A stretch of 64,000 nt of DNA from Bacteroides bouchesdurhonensis (lineage in GTDB: Bacteria; Bacteroidota; Bacteroidia; Bacteroidales; Bacteroidaceae): NCBI RefSeq assembly GCF_900155865.1, contig NZ_LT707006.1, forward strand, positions 2,272,577 to 2,336,576, given 5' to 3'. Position numbers and translations under genes: made by a program. The notes under the pieces are model-generated. The model saw only the letters and a list, made by a program, of their open reading frames with translations. It made no database searches and was not told the origin of the DNA. Positions 25,551 to 34,439 of the stretch are shown piece after piece; positions within the stretch are counted from its first letter, which is position 1; every line of letters begins with the position of its first letter.

Positions 25551-26177
25551 TTATATAGTTTCTAATTTATGGAGAAATTTCTGAATGCGCTTCGTATCTT
25601 TTTTCCCTGGTTCCACTTCAAAACAGCTGTTGATATCGTATCCTGCTAAACGTGGATGTTCGAATCTTTTCAATAAATGAATACTATTCATATCGATACC
25701 TCCACTTAGAAGAAATGAAGTTTTCCCATTATAGGTACGGAGAACATTCCAATCGAATTGTGAACCGGAACCACCGTACTGTTTACATTTAGTGTCGAAT
25801 AGGAAATAATCACAGACTTCTTCGTAATTGCATACATTTTCCAAATCTTGGATATTGGCTATAGAGAAAGCTTTGATAATTTTTATTCCGTGAGTAGATA
25901 GGGAACGGCAATATTCGGGTGATTCGTTACCATGAAGTTGTACATAGTTCAGTCCGAAACGATCAGCATAAGTAGCGATAACTTGTTTGTCTTCGTTTAC
26001 AAATACTCCGACACGTTGAGAGTGAGTTGGCAAATAGGAGGGTAACTCATATACAAACCGGGGAGATGGAGGATAGAAGATGAAACCTATCATATCTATA
26101 CACCCAAGTTCCTCCAAGCTTTGTATATTCTCAGCTTCTCGCATACCGCATACTTTGATTATTTTTCTATTTACCAT
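25551..26177 (-). CDS. trpF: Phosphoribosylanthranilate isomerase
   Basis: A 208-residue (beta/alpha)8 enzyme converting phosphoribosylanthranilate to CdRP. The catalytic Cys lies in KVCGMREAEN (Cys10) and the catalytic Asp in YFLFDTKCKQYGGSGSQFDW near residue 125. The C-terminal phosphate site reads LLSGGIDMNSI. It is a separate gene, not fused to trpC as in enterobacteria. The gaps to trpC (27 nt) and trpA (22 nt) indicate one transcript. Confidence 0.95.
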   Translation of the reverse strand: MVNRKIIKVCGMREAENIQSLEELGCIDMIGFIFYPPSPRFVYELPSYLPTHSQRVGVFVNEDKQVIATYADRFGLNYVQLHGNESPEYCRSLSTHGIKIIKAFSIANIQDLENVCNYEEVCDYFLFDTKCKQYGGSGSQFDWNVLRTYNGKTSFLLSGGIDMNSIHLLKRFEHPRLAGYDINSCFEVEPGKKDTKRIQKFLHKLETI

Positions 26178-26204
26178 GATACTATTTGTTTGGGAGATCA
26201 GGGA

Positions 26205-26987
26205 TTAATGAATTGATTGTATAAAGCTTTGTAGAGTTTCTCCTGGTTGTGGAGTTTTCATAAATGTTTCCCCGATCAAGAAACCATGGAATCCATTTGC
26301 TCGAAGTAATTTTACAACTTCAGGATTAGAAATACCGCTTTCCGAAACCAACACTGTATCTTGAGGAAGTTGTCCGGCCAGACGGAAGGAGTTCTCTATG
26401 TCAGTAATAAATGTTCCTAAATTACGGTTATTGATACCTACCATATCAATCTCCTTATTTATATAAGATAATTCTTCGGTACTATGAATCTCTAACAAAA
26501 CTTCCAATCCCAGTACATGCGCTTGTTCAGTCAGTTGCTGACATTTGTCTTTTCCCAGTGCGGCAGCGATGAGAAGGACTGCATCTGCGCCGACAATTCT
26601 TGCCTGATATAATTGGTATTCATCAATGATAAAATCTTTTCTGAGAATTGGTATATCGACTAAAGGACGTACTGTACGAATGTCTTTCAAAGAACCACCA
26701 AAAAACTTCTCATCGGTAAGTATCGATAATGCGGAAGCACCTGCTGCAACATAAGAAGGAATAATCTCTTCCGGACATGCCTCCTGCTTGATCCATCCTT
26801 TTGAAGGTGAACGGCGTTTGAATTCGGCAATAATGCCTGAACTGGAGGAAGATAAAGCCTGCTTCATGGAACGTGCCATCGGAATATCCCCGATGCCTTC
26901 TTGCAATTGTTCGAGTGATATCGTTTGTTTTTGCAGATCAACTTCGAATCGTTTGTTAGCTATGATTTCAGATAATATATCTTTCAT
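26205..26987 (-). CDS. trpC: Indole-3-glycerol phosphate synthase
   Basis: A 260-residue enzyme that closes the indole ring of CdRP. The catalytic Lys and the family signature are in IIAEFKRRSPSKGWI (about residues 53-67), with ALSILTDEKFFGGS and ILRKDFIIDEYQ further on, and NNRNLGTF and VSESGIS near the C-terminus. Length matches monofunctional TrpC. It begins 7 nt after trpD ends, consistent with translational coupling. Confidence 0.96.
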   Translation of the reverse strand: MKDILSEIIANKRFEVDLQKQTISLEQLQEGIGDIPMARSMKQALSSSSSGIIAEFKRRSPSKGWIKQEACPEEIIPSYVAAGASALSILTDEKFFGGSLKDIRTVRPLVDIPILRKDFIIDEYQLYQARIVGADAVLLIAAALGKDKCQQLTEQAHVLGLEVLLEIHSTEELSYINKEIDMVGINNRNLGTFITDIENSFRLAGQLPQDTVLVSESGISNPEVVKLLRANGFHGFLIGETFMKTPQPGETLQSFIQSIH

Positions 26988-26994
26988 ACGAGTT

Positions 26995-27990
26995 TTATTT
27001 ATTCAGTTCGATAAATTTTTTGAGGGTTGCTAGTGCCTGTCCGCTTTCCAGTGATTCTTTAGCAAGAGCAATGCATTCTTCAATTGCTTTTTCAGGGCAA
27101 ATCACATGAATAGCAAAAGCTGCATTGATCATTACTGCATTTTTCTGTGCATTTGTAGCTGTATTATTCATTACACTATCAAAGATTTTTGCAGCATCTT
27201 CAGGAGTTTGTCCACCATCCAGTTCTGCTTCGGTACATCGGGAAAAGCCAAGATTTTCCGGAGTATAAATCTTCTCGTGATCACAGGTGGCAACTTTAAA
27301 TTCGTTAGTCAGAGAGATTTCATCGTATCCATCCAGACTATGAACTACTGCGAATTTTGTTTTACTTTCCTGATAAGTGTAAGTGTAAAGACGTAGCAAA
27401 GGTAGATTATAGACACCCAATAATTGATAAGCAGGAAGTACAGGGTTAACTAATGGACCGAGCATATTGAAGAAGGTACGTACGGCTAGTCCTTTACGTA
27501 TAGGTGCAACAGCTTTCAGAGCCGGATTAAATAGCGGTGCATGTAGATACGCGATGTTACACTGTTCAATGCTTCGCCGTAATTGATCTACATTGCTTGT
27601 GAATTTGACTCCATGTTGCTCCATTACATTACTTGCTCCACTGACAGAAGTTGCTCCATAATTACCATGTTTTACAACAGGAAAACCTGCTCCTGCTACA
27701 GTAAAAGAAGCGGCTGTAGAAATGTTGAAAGTGTTTTTTCCATCACCTCCTGTACCTACAATGTCTATTGGTGAAAACTCACTTAAATCGACAGGAACAC
27801 GCATTTCTAACAAAGCATCGCGGAATCCGCATAATTCTTCTACAGAAATATTACGCATCAAAAAGACAGTAATTAGTGAAGCGACTTGTACATCATTATA
27901 TTTTCCTTGTGCAATATTTTGCAAAATAGTGCGAGCTTCGTCGCGTCCCAGATATTGATGTTCAAAAAGTTTATATAGAATCTGTTTCAT
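26995..27990 (-). CDS. trpD: Anthranilate phosphoribosyltransferase
   Basis: A 331-residue enzyme that joins anthranilate and PRPP. The PRPP-binding GTGGDGKNTFNISTA motif is at about residues 80-94, followed by KHGNYGATSVSGASNVMEQHG. Length is normal for a TrpD not fused to TrpG. It starts 4 nt after trpG ends and is followed by trpC after 7 nt. Confidence 0.96.
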   Translation of the reverse strand: MKQILYKLFEHQYLGRDEARTILQNIAQGKYNDVQVASLITVFLMRNISVEELCGFRDALLEMRVPVDLSEFSPIDIVGTGGDGKNTFNISTAASFTVAGAGFPVVKHGNYGATSVSGASNVMEQHGVKFTSNVDQLRRSIEQCNIAYLHAPLFNPALKAVAPIRKGLAVRTFFNMLGPLVNPVLPAYQLLGVYNLPLLRLYTYTYQESKTKFAVVHSLDGYDEISLTNEFKVATCDHEKIYTPENLGFSRCTEAELDGGQTPEDAAKIFDSVMNNTATNAQKNAVMINAAFAIHVICPEKAIEECIALAKESLESGQALATLKKFIELNK

Positions 27991-27994
27991 AAGT

Positions 27995-28561
27995 TTAGCT
28001 ATTTAAGAAGTTCTTGATAATTTCTTTACCTTGTGGAGTAAGTACGGATTCCGGATGAAATTGAATTCCATGTACATCATAAGTTTTGTGGCGTAGTGCC
28101 ATGATCTGCCCTTCTTTACTTTCTGCCGTGATTTCCAGACAGTCGGGGAAATTATCACGACTGACTACCCACGAGTGGTAGCGTCCCACAGGTATTTCTT
28201 TCCCTAAGTGCTGAAATAGAATGTCTTCACGAAGGATGGATACCGGAGTCTGTACTCCATGATACACTTCTTTCAGGTTTTCCAAACGGGCACCGAAAGA
28301 TTCTCCAATGGCTTGATGTCCCAAGCAAACTCCCAAAATACTTTTAGTTGGTGCATATCTTTTGATAATAGGCAGTAATAATCCGGCTTCCTCTGGTATT
28401 CCCGGTCCGGGAGAAAGGATTATTTTATCGAATTGTTCAACTTTGTCAAGAGATATCTGGTCATTACGGAATACTTCTACATCTGGAGTACCCAGCTCTT
28501 TTACAACGTGTAAAAGGTTGTAGGTGAAAGAATCATAGTTGTCTATAAGTAATATTTTCAT
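27995..28561 (-). CDS. trpG: Anthranilate synthase glutamine amidotransferase subunit
   Basis: A 188-residue class I glutamine amidotransferase that supplies ammonia to TrpE. The catalytic triad is visible: Cys in GVCLGHQAIGE near residue 80, and His/Glu in GIQFHPESVLT near residue 170. The oxyanion stretch ILSPGPGIP is at about 49-57. It is 61 nt downstream of trpE and almost abuts trpD. It could also serve para-aminobenzoate synthesis, as in some bacteria, but its position argues for tryptophan. Confidence 0.95.
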   Translation of the reverse strand: MKILLIDNYDSFTYNLLHVVKELGTPDVEVFRNDQISLDKVEQFDKIILSPGPGIPEEAGLLLPIIKRYAPTKSILGVCLGHQAIGESFGARLENLKEVYHGVQTPVSILREDILFQHLGKEIPVGRYHSWVVSRDNFPDCLEITAESKEGQIMALRHKTYDVHGIQFHPESVLTPQGKEIIKNFLNS

Positions 28562-28622
28562 TTTTCTATTTTATTTCTAAAGTTGATATCTTAAAATGAA
28601 GTTTTAAGTAGAATTACTAAGA

Positions 28623-30029
28623 TCAATTCTTTAATGTAACAGCTAAATCAATCGCTTTTTTCAAAGCTCCCAATTTATTGTTCACCTCTTGTAACTCATA
28701 TTCTTCCTGGCTACGTGCTACTATACCTCCTCCGGCTTGAAACCACAATTCATTGTTACGACTGACAAAAGTACGTATAGTGATAGCTTGATTTAACTCT
28801 CCGTTCAATCCGATGAATCCGATACAGCCTCCGTAAGCACCACGGTTGTGCGGTTCTATTTCGCTGATCAGTTGCATAGCGCGGACTTTGGGAGCACCGC
28901 TTAAAGTTCCTGCCGGGAAAGTGTCGATAAAAGTCTTTATTTTATCTGCTCCTTCATTCAAGACTCCGGAAACACGACTAACCAAATGGATGACATGACT
29001 GTAATATTGAGGTTCTTTATAGAATAGCACTCGTACATCATAACAATTGCGTGAAAGATCATTTCTTGCCAGATCTACCAGCATGACATGTTCTGCATTT
29101 TCCTTGGGATCGGCTAGTAATGCTGCTGTTAATTCACGGTCTTTGACTGTATCTCCTGTACGACGTGTTGTTCCGGCAATCGGATCAATATAGGCGTGTC
29201 CATTTTCTATTTTACAATGTGTTTCGGGTGAAGAACCAAATATACGATATCCTCCGAAATCAAAGTAGAAAAGATAGGGAGAAGGATTTATACTACGTAA
29301 GGCACGATAAACTTTGAAATCATCTCCGGCATACGGCTGTATAAATCTGCGGGAAAGGACGATTTGGAATACATCCCCACGCATACAGTGAGCAATTCCT
29401 TTACGCACATTGGCTTTGTGTTGTTCGTCGGTAATGGGACTGGTAACAGGACCTGTAACTGCAAAATTGTATGAAGCATAATTACGGTTTTCAATAGCTG
29501 CCTCTAGTTCTGTCAAGCCGCTTTCTTCGCCTTCGGAAAGCATCTCTACTAATGTCAATTCATTTTTGAAATGATTGAAGACAATTACATATTTATATAA
29601 TATGTATAGTAGATCCGGCGCGTCATTTTGTTCATCATGGCTTTCTTTTACAGGAATCTGCTCAAAGTACTTTACCGCATTAAAAGTAGTGTATCCATAG
29701 AGTCCACATACATTTTTGTTTTCTCCGCTGACATGAAACTGATTAATAAAACGATTCATGGCTTTTTCTACAGTGAGAATTTTACCTAATGGTTCTTTAG
29801 TATGGGTTTGATCCGGATAAGTAGTAGTTACGATGCCACTATTTACTCCGATAGTTGCCAATGGGCAGAGTGCGATGAATGACAGCGAGTTTTCTCCGGC
29901 ATGATAGTCCGAACTTTCCATTAATGCGGATTGCGGATACATATCGCGTACTTTCAGATAGATACTGACGGGAGTATGCATATCTCCAAGTACCTGTTTA
30001 CTATGAGTGGTGTAATTAAATGTTTTCAT
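28623..30029 (-). CDS. trpE: Anthranilate synthase component I
   Basis: A 468-residue chorismate-utilising enzyme making anthranilate with TrpG. I chose the ATG at 30029 (MKTFNYTTHSKQVLG); an in-frame ATG at 30056 would add nine residues. The tryptophan feedback site resembles LLES (ALMESSDYHAGENSLSF). The catalytic part has FQIVLSRRF, GSSPETH, IAGTTRRTGD, LARNDLSRNC and GAPKVRAMQLI. It sits 33 nt after trpB and 61 nt before trpG. Confidence 0.95.
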   Translation of the reverse strand: MKTFNYTTHSKQVLGDMHTPVSIYLKVRDMYPQSALMESSDYHAGENSLSFIALCPLATIGVNSGIVTTTYPDQTHTKEPLGKILTVEKAMNRFINQFHVSGENKNVCGLYGYTTFNAVKYFEQIPVKESHDEQNDAPDLLYILYKYVIVFNHFKNELTLVEMLSEGEESGLTELEAAIENRNYASYNFAVTGPVTSPITDEQHKANVRKGIAHCMRGDVFQIVLSRRFIQPYAGDDFKVYRALRSINPSPYLFYFDFGGYRIFGSSPETHCKIENGHAYIDPIAGTTRRTGDTVKDRELTAALLADPKENAEHVMLVDLARNDLSRNCYDVRVLFYKEPQYYSHVIHLVSRVSGVLNEGADKIKTFIDTFPAGTLSGAPKVRAMQLISEIEPHNRGAYGGCIGFIGLNGELNQAITIRTFVSRNNELWFQAGGGIVARSQEEYELQEVNNKLGALKKAIDLAVTLKN

Positions 30030-30062
30030 TTTTATTAATTTTGAATGGTCGATCATTTTTTG

Positions 30063-31244
30063 TTAATCGTTAAACGCTAAATACGTTTCAACATCTTTAT
30101 CTCCACGTCCTGACACAGTAAGTACGACTATGTCATTAGCTTTGAACTTCATCTTTTTCAAAGCACCAAGTGCATGTGCCGATTCTAATGCAGGAATAAT
30201 ACCTTCAAGTTTGGTTAGTTCATAGGCTGCTTCTATCGCTTCATCATCATTTATAGCCAATACAGTAGCACGTTTTTGTGCGGCAAGATTGGCATGAATA
30301 GGTCCGATACCCGGATAATCAAGTCCGGCAGAGATAGAATAAGGTTCTTCAATTTGTCCGTCTTCGTTTTGGATAACGTAAGTTCGTGCTCCATGGATGA
30401 TTCCCATTTTACCTAACTGAATGGTTGCGGCAGTCATTCCTGTTTCTATTCCTTTTCCACCGGCTTCTGCAAGAACGATATTGATTCGTTCGTCATTGAT
30501 AAAATGATAAATAGTTCCTGCAGCATTACTTCCTCCTCCTACACAGGCGATCAGATAATCAGGATGGTCACGTCCCTCTTTCTCCAAAAGTTGCTTTTTG
30601 ATCTCTTTACTGATAACAGATTGCAAACGTGCTACCATGTCGGGATAGGGGTGAGGTCCTACAGTGGAACCGATAATATAATAAGTATCCGAAGGATGAC
30701 AGCACCAGTCGCGGATTGCTTCATTTGTTGCATCTTTCAAGGTCATGTTACCAGAAGTGACAGGGATTACTGTTGCACCTAACATTTTCATTTTTTCTAC
30801 ATTGATATGTTGGCGCTCAACATCTGTTTTGCCCATATATACAATGCATTCCATATTCATCAGTGCGCATACGGTAGCTGTTGCTACTCCATGTTGTCCG
30901 GCACCCGTTTCAGCAATAATCCTTTTTTTACCCATGCGACGTGCTAAGAGGATTTGTCCAATAGTATTATTGATCTTATGGGCACCCGTATGATTTAAAT
31001 CTTCTCGTTTGAGATACAATTTGCAACCATACTTTTCGGAAAGCCGTCGTGCCAGATAGAGAGGTGAAGGACGTCCTACGTAGTCACGTAATAATTGGTC
31101 GAACTCTTTTTTAAATTCTTCACTTTCGAGTACTTCAAGATACGTATTCTTCAATTCCTCTACACATTTGTGGAGTATTTCCGGTACATATGCACCACCG
31201 AACTCTCCGTAATAACCATCCTGATCAACTAAAAAACTTTTCAT
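30063..31244 (-). CDS. trpB: Tryptophan synthase beta subunit
   Basis: A 393-residue PLP enzyme that condenses indole with serine. I place the start at 31244 ([21 protein letters not shown]), the normal TrpB1 beginning; the longer frame to 31376 runs through the attenuator hairpin and is not credible. The PLP lysine is in [15 protein letters not shown] and the phosphate-binding loop is GGGSNAAGT. It is the first structural gene of the operon, 55 nt after the terminator hairpin (31300-31334), so its expression should respond directly to attenuation. Confidence 0.96.
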   Translation of the reverse strand: MKSFLVDQDGYYGEFGGAYVPEILHKCVEELKNTYLEVLESEEFKKEFDQLLRDYVGRPSPLYLARRLSEKYGCKLYLKREDLNHTGAHKINNTIGQILLARRMGKKRIIAETGAGQHGVATATVCALMNMECIVYMGKTDVERQHINVEKMKMLGATVIPVTSGNMTLKDATNEAIRDWCCHPSDTYYIIGSTVGPHPYPDMVARLQSVISKEIKKQLLEKEGRDHPDYLIACVGGGSNAAGTIYHFINDERINIVLAEAGGKGIETGMTAATIQLGKMGIIHGARTYVIQNEDGQIEEPYSISAGLDYPGIGPIHANLAAQKRATVLAINDDEAIEAAYELTKLEGIIPALESAHALGALKKMKFKANDIVVLTVSGRGDKDVETYLAFND

Positions 31245-31299
31245 GATTCTTATTTTTATTTTGTTAAACTCTAACTGGATTTGAAATTTGAGTATACGA

Positions 31300-31334
31300 A
31301 AAGAGCCCTGTCGCAAGTTGCGACAGGGCTCTTT
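31300..31334 (-). terminator. trp attenuator hairpin
   Basis: A near-perfect hairpin with 17-nt arms: AAAGAGCCCTGTCGCAA (31300-31316) and its complement (31318-31334), followed on the minus strand by TTTT. It lies between the Trp-rich leader ORF and trpB. Its upstream arm contains CTGTCG (31326-31321), which can instead pair with CGACAG (31395-31390) in the leader ORF, giving an antiterminator. This is the expected layout of a transcription attenuator. Confidence 0.8.
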
Positions 31335-31383
31335 CAAATATCTTATATCTTTAATGAAGTATATATATACGAGCACTGCTCCC

Positions 31384-31446
31384 TTACGACTGTCGGAGTT
31401 GTAACGGGTGCCACCACCAATATGTATTTACTAACATTGTTCTCAT
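31384..31446 (-). CDS. trpL: trp leader peptide with three consecutive Trp codons
   Basis: A 20-codon ORF (ATG at 31446; alternative ATG at 31437) encoding NTYWWWHPL in its middle; codons 10-12 (31419-31411) are all TGG, and the stop is TAA at 31386-31384. Three Trp in 20 codons is far from chance in AT-rich DNA. It starts about 16 nt from the predicted transcription start, and the attenuator hairpin follows 49 nt after the stop. Ribosome stalling at the TGG run when Trp-tRNA is scarce would favour the antiterminator. Trp operon attenuation of this kind is classic in Proteobacteria; its presence here is read from sequence alone. Confidence 0.8.
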   Translation of the reverse strand: MRTMLVNTYWWWHPLQLRQS

Positions 31447-31468
31447 ATCTTTTTTCTTTAATTCGCAG

Positions 31469-31499
31469 CAAATATAGACATTTTGTTTTAAACAACAAA
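31469..31499 (-). promoter_or_regulatory. trp operon promoter
   Basis: On the minus strand, TTTG (31499-31496) and TATATTTG (31476-31469) are separated by 19 nt, a perfect Bacteroides promoter. Transcription would start near 31462, giving a leader of about 220 nt that contains trpL and the attenuator. Confidence 0.82.
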
Positions 31500-31605
31500 C
31501 TTTTGATGACTTTTTTTCTTCCAGTTTTTGATTTTTTTCTAAAATAGAACAATTCTCTTTCTTATCTGTTCTAATAAATATTGAATATTAAAACAGAAAC
31601 AAATT

Positions 31606-31722
31606 ATGAAACAGAGAAAGATTTTAGTAGGCATTGCCGTAGCTATTTTTATTATACTTTTACTTTATTGGTTGCTTGTTGCAGAGGACATGAATGCATG
31701 GTTATCAGCTATGGTTCTTTAA
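31606..31722 (+). CDS. Putative 38-residue membrane peptide
   Basis: A 38-codon ORF starting MKQRKILVGIAVAIFIILL. It has a basic N-terminus, one hydrophobic helix (about residues 6-25) and a short acidic and amphipathic tail (AEDMNAWLSAMVL). A purine-rich AT sequence typical of Bacteroides starts precedes the ATG. The composition is that of a real single-pass membrane protein, but no clear promoter or family is recognisable. The rest of 31723-32126 is AT-rich and shows only a -7-like TACTTTTG (32028-32035) for the next gene. Confidence 0.45.
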   Translation: MKQRKILVGIAVAIFIILLLYWLLVAEDMNAWLSAMVL

Positions 31723-32126
31723 TATGTATGCCATTGGAGCATATGCAACCTATTTGAGCGAAAACTTCGAAAAAAGTTAATTACTCGAAATCCTTTTAAT
31801 AAAAATGTGAGAGTCTGAAGTTGAGAAGCAATTCAGTTATTCATATCCACAGGGTAGCTTTCTGTTAGATAACTTTTCCTTCAAGTAAAAAAGAACTATT
31901 GTTTTATTGTATTCGATCTGTTAAAACTGTACTTTTATAGCGGAATTGTTAATATAATAATGACCTATGAAAACGATACAGAGTAATATGAGTGCTTTAA
32001 ACTAAGTATAGAAATAACTTTTTGATATACTTTTGCCTATTGGTAGTCATCTATAATCTTTATTAAAGACGGTATGCAAATGCTTATGTGTAGTTTTATT
32101 GTTTAAAAACCTAGATATGATAGCTT

Positions 32127-33431
32127 ATGAAAAAGAATAATTTATTTCTCAATTACTATAGAGGGATTGTGTTATGGTTATTTCTACCTTTGTTGTTAGG
32201 CGATATCAATAATGTTTGGGCCATCTCTAATTCATATTTGAAAAATGAGAGGCAAGGGATGGGCAATACTATTGGGAAAGATAGTTTGGGAGCTTATTAT
32301 ACCGGTGTTTATCCTAACTTATTTAAAGAGTATTTGGGAATTTCCCAGCAACAAACAGATGACAAAATAGAGCAAATATGGGAGCATTTCTTTGTAAAGG
32401 AGGCAACGAAGGTTTATTTTGAAAGTGATGGCAATACAGCTTACATTTATGATACGGGTAATCGGGATGTAAGGACAGAAGGAATGTCCTATGGTATGAT
32501 GATTTGTGTACAGTTGGATAAGAGAGCGGAATTTGATAAGTTATGGAGATGGGCTAAGAAGAATATGTTGTATACATCGGGTAAGTGGTCCGGATATTTT
32601 GCATGGCAATGTGATATAGAGGGTCGGAAGATAGGAGGGCAGCCTAGTTGTGCTCCGGATGGTGAAGTCTATTTTATAACCTCTCTATTTTTTGCTTCTC
32701 ATCGATGGGGAGATGAAGGTAGTTGTAATTATGGTCGTGAAGCACAGGAAATATTAAAGAATATTATGTCCAAAGATGGGACAAATGGTGTTTTCAATAT
32801 GTTCAACCCGGATTCCAAATTAATAACCTTTGTTCCTTCAGGAGATATGTGGAAAATTACGGATCCTTCCTATAATCTGCCGGCATTCTTTGAACTTTGG
32901 GCTGCTTGGACGGATACAAATAAAGATTTCTGGCAACAAACTCCGGATGCGGCTCGCTGTTTATTGGCTAAAGCTTCACATCAAAAGACAGGATTATTTC
33001 CTGATTATTCTACTTTTGAAGGGAAACCTTATCAACCGGAGTGGAAAAAAGACTATAATGCAGGACGTTATCAGTTTGATGCAATAAGGTGTGCGATGAA
33101 CGTCGGGATGGATTACTATTGGTTTGGAAAAGATGTTGAAAGACAAACGATTATGATGACGCGTTTACTGAAATTCTTCAAATATGATAATTTCTTGCAT
33201 GGACAGTTTAACTGGGATGGAAGTGGTGCAAGTGGTAATTATTCGGAAGGTATGGCGGGGGCAAATGCTGTTGGAGCTTATGCTCTTAAAGATGATAATT
33301 TGAAACGTGAATATCTTCAACATCTTTGGGATGTAGAAATTCCTATCGGTACTTATCGTTATTATAACGGTATGGTGTATATGCTCTCCATGTTACATGT
33401 AACCGGTAATTTTAGAATTTTCAAACCCTAA
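32127..33431 (+). CDS. Glycoside hydrolase family 8 protein
   Basis: A 434-residue exported enzyme (basic N-terminus, hydrophobic stretch to about residue 34) that likely cleaves beta-1,4-linked xylo-oligosaccharides, glucan or chitosan. The GH8 general acid is in RTEGMSYGMM (Glu118), further conserved acids in APDGEVYF (Asp178, Glu180), and the catalytic Asp region in DPSYNLPAF (Asp246). Length and motifs resemble reducing-end xylose-releasing exo-oligoxylanases, but specificity cannot be read with certainty. It stands alone, with no SusC/SusD pair, sugar transporter or regulator nearby, which is unusual for Bacteroides glycan genes. The leader is about 85 nt from a -7-like TACTTTTG without a good -33 box. 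Confidence 0.85.
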   Translation: MKKNNLFLNYYRGIVLWLFLPLLLGDINNVWAISNSYLKNERQGMGNTIGKDSLGAYYTGVYPNLFKEYLGISQQQTDDKIEQIWEHFFVKEATKVYFESDGNTAYIYDTGNRDVRTEGMSYGMMICVQLDKRAEFDKLWRWAKKNMLYTSGKWSGYFAWQCDIEGRKIGGQPSCAPDGEVYFITSLFFASHRWGDEGSCNYGREAQEILKNIMSKDGTNGVFNMFNPDSKLITFVPSGDMWKITDPSYNLPAFFELWAAWTDTNKDFWQQTPDAARCLLAKASHQKTGLFPDYSTFEGKPYQPEWKKDYNAGRYQFDAIRCAMNVGMDYYWFGKDVERQTIMMTRLLKFFKYDNFLHGQFNWDGSGASGNYSEGMAGANAVGAYALKDDNLKREYLQHLWDVEIPIGTYRYYNGMVYMLSMLHVTGNFRIFKP

Positions 33432-34265
33432 TTCTCTGGAATTCCATACAATTAAATATGTTTATTTTGTTCACTCAAATAAATTGTGATGTTTTTTGTT
33501 CTACCTAGGTCTGTAATGGGTTCATCTAAAAGAGGTGTATTTGATGAGTAATATATAAATCGTGAATATTAAAAAGATACGAAATCTTTTATATTAATGA
33601 CATATATCCGTAAAAAACGACGATACACTAACTTGTCTGTCAGAGATTTTTCTACTATTACACAACAATAATACATATTATTTAAAAAACTTGTGCTTAT
33701 CTTACAAAAAGACCGTATAGTTTGATTGATTTCTCTTTAATGTTTGACAAAAACAATAGGAAGAATGGATGAAAAGATACGGATGAAGTTACCAAAAGGA
33801 GCGGATAATGTCATCAAAAGATACGGATGGTGTAAGCAAACTGTCTTTATGGTGTCATCATACAAAATATATGTCTATAATTTATACTTTATAGCCTTTT
33901 AATTTCCTACTTTACTCTTTTTAATGAACGAACTGCAAAAGATAAAGTGAAATGAAATAGGTGTGGAAAATAGCTATCGGATGTGAGAATTGTGAAATAA
34001 CTGTCTTTAAGGAGGAAATAAACGAAAAATATGAGAATTATGATTTAGCTTGATGTCTCTGTATGCGCAGAAAATAGTGCGCACTTGGATAAGCATCGAA
34101 AGAAGCCACTCCTGACACTGTATAAAATACAAAATGTCAAAAGTAGCTTTTTGTCAAAATCAAAATCCGATTATATTTTATTCTTGGTATATAAACTATC
34201 AATGATTCTGTGGACAATCCAATAGTCGGTACTGCAATTCCTGTAGCATTACTTAATTTCCAATT
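33432..34265. other. Gene-poor stretch with short direct repeats
   Basis: No convincing ORF on either strand across about 830 bases. AAAAGATACGGATG occurs twice (33772-33785 and 33816-33829), and TGCGCA occurs twice around an 8-nt gap (34064-34069, 34078-34083). Several frames just left of 34266 read as short broken pieces. The stretch adjoins the ppx remnant, so it may be a decayed region. Confidence 0.4.
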
Positions 34266-34438
34266 TCAAGATACGGTATATGCTTCTTCCTGACTGTCGG
34301 TAATCTCAACGCGGATACCGGTTATCTTAGCAAAGCGTTGTGTAATTTCTTTGCCGTTACTGGCAGCACGCAAGTCAGATGTGGCACAAGCACGGTAATC
34401 GACTATATCATATATTTTCATCAATTGCTTATAAGTCT
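34266..34438 (-). pseudogene. Remnant of an exopolyphosphatase (ppx/gppA) gene
   Basis: Directly after the ppk stop, a frame of about 57 codons (Met at 34421; stop at 34268-34266) reads DIVDYRACATSDLRAASNGKEI and VEITDSQEEAYTV. This matches the region of Ppx/GppA proteins with the conserved T.(A/M)R.A.N and I.SG.EEA motifs (about residues 90-140 of a 300-500 residue enzyme). The N-terminal DxGSN nucleotide site and everything after EEA are absent. The order ppk then ppx is common in bacteria, so this is a decayed second gene rather than a chance match. Confidence 0.65.
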
Positions 34439-34439
34439 T

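Noticed and set aside
31245..31376. N-terminal extension of TrpB
   Set aside because: It would translate through the attenuator hairpin; the family start is at 31244.
31343..31552. A 69-codon minus-strand frame across the trp leader
   Set aside because: It runs out of frame with the WWW leader ORF, crosses the promoter, and has no family resemblance; the 20-codon frame explains the region better.
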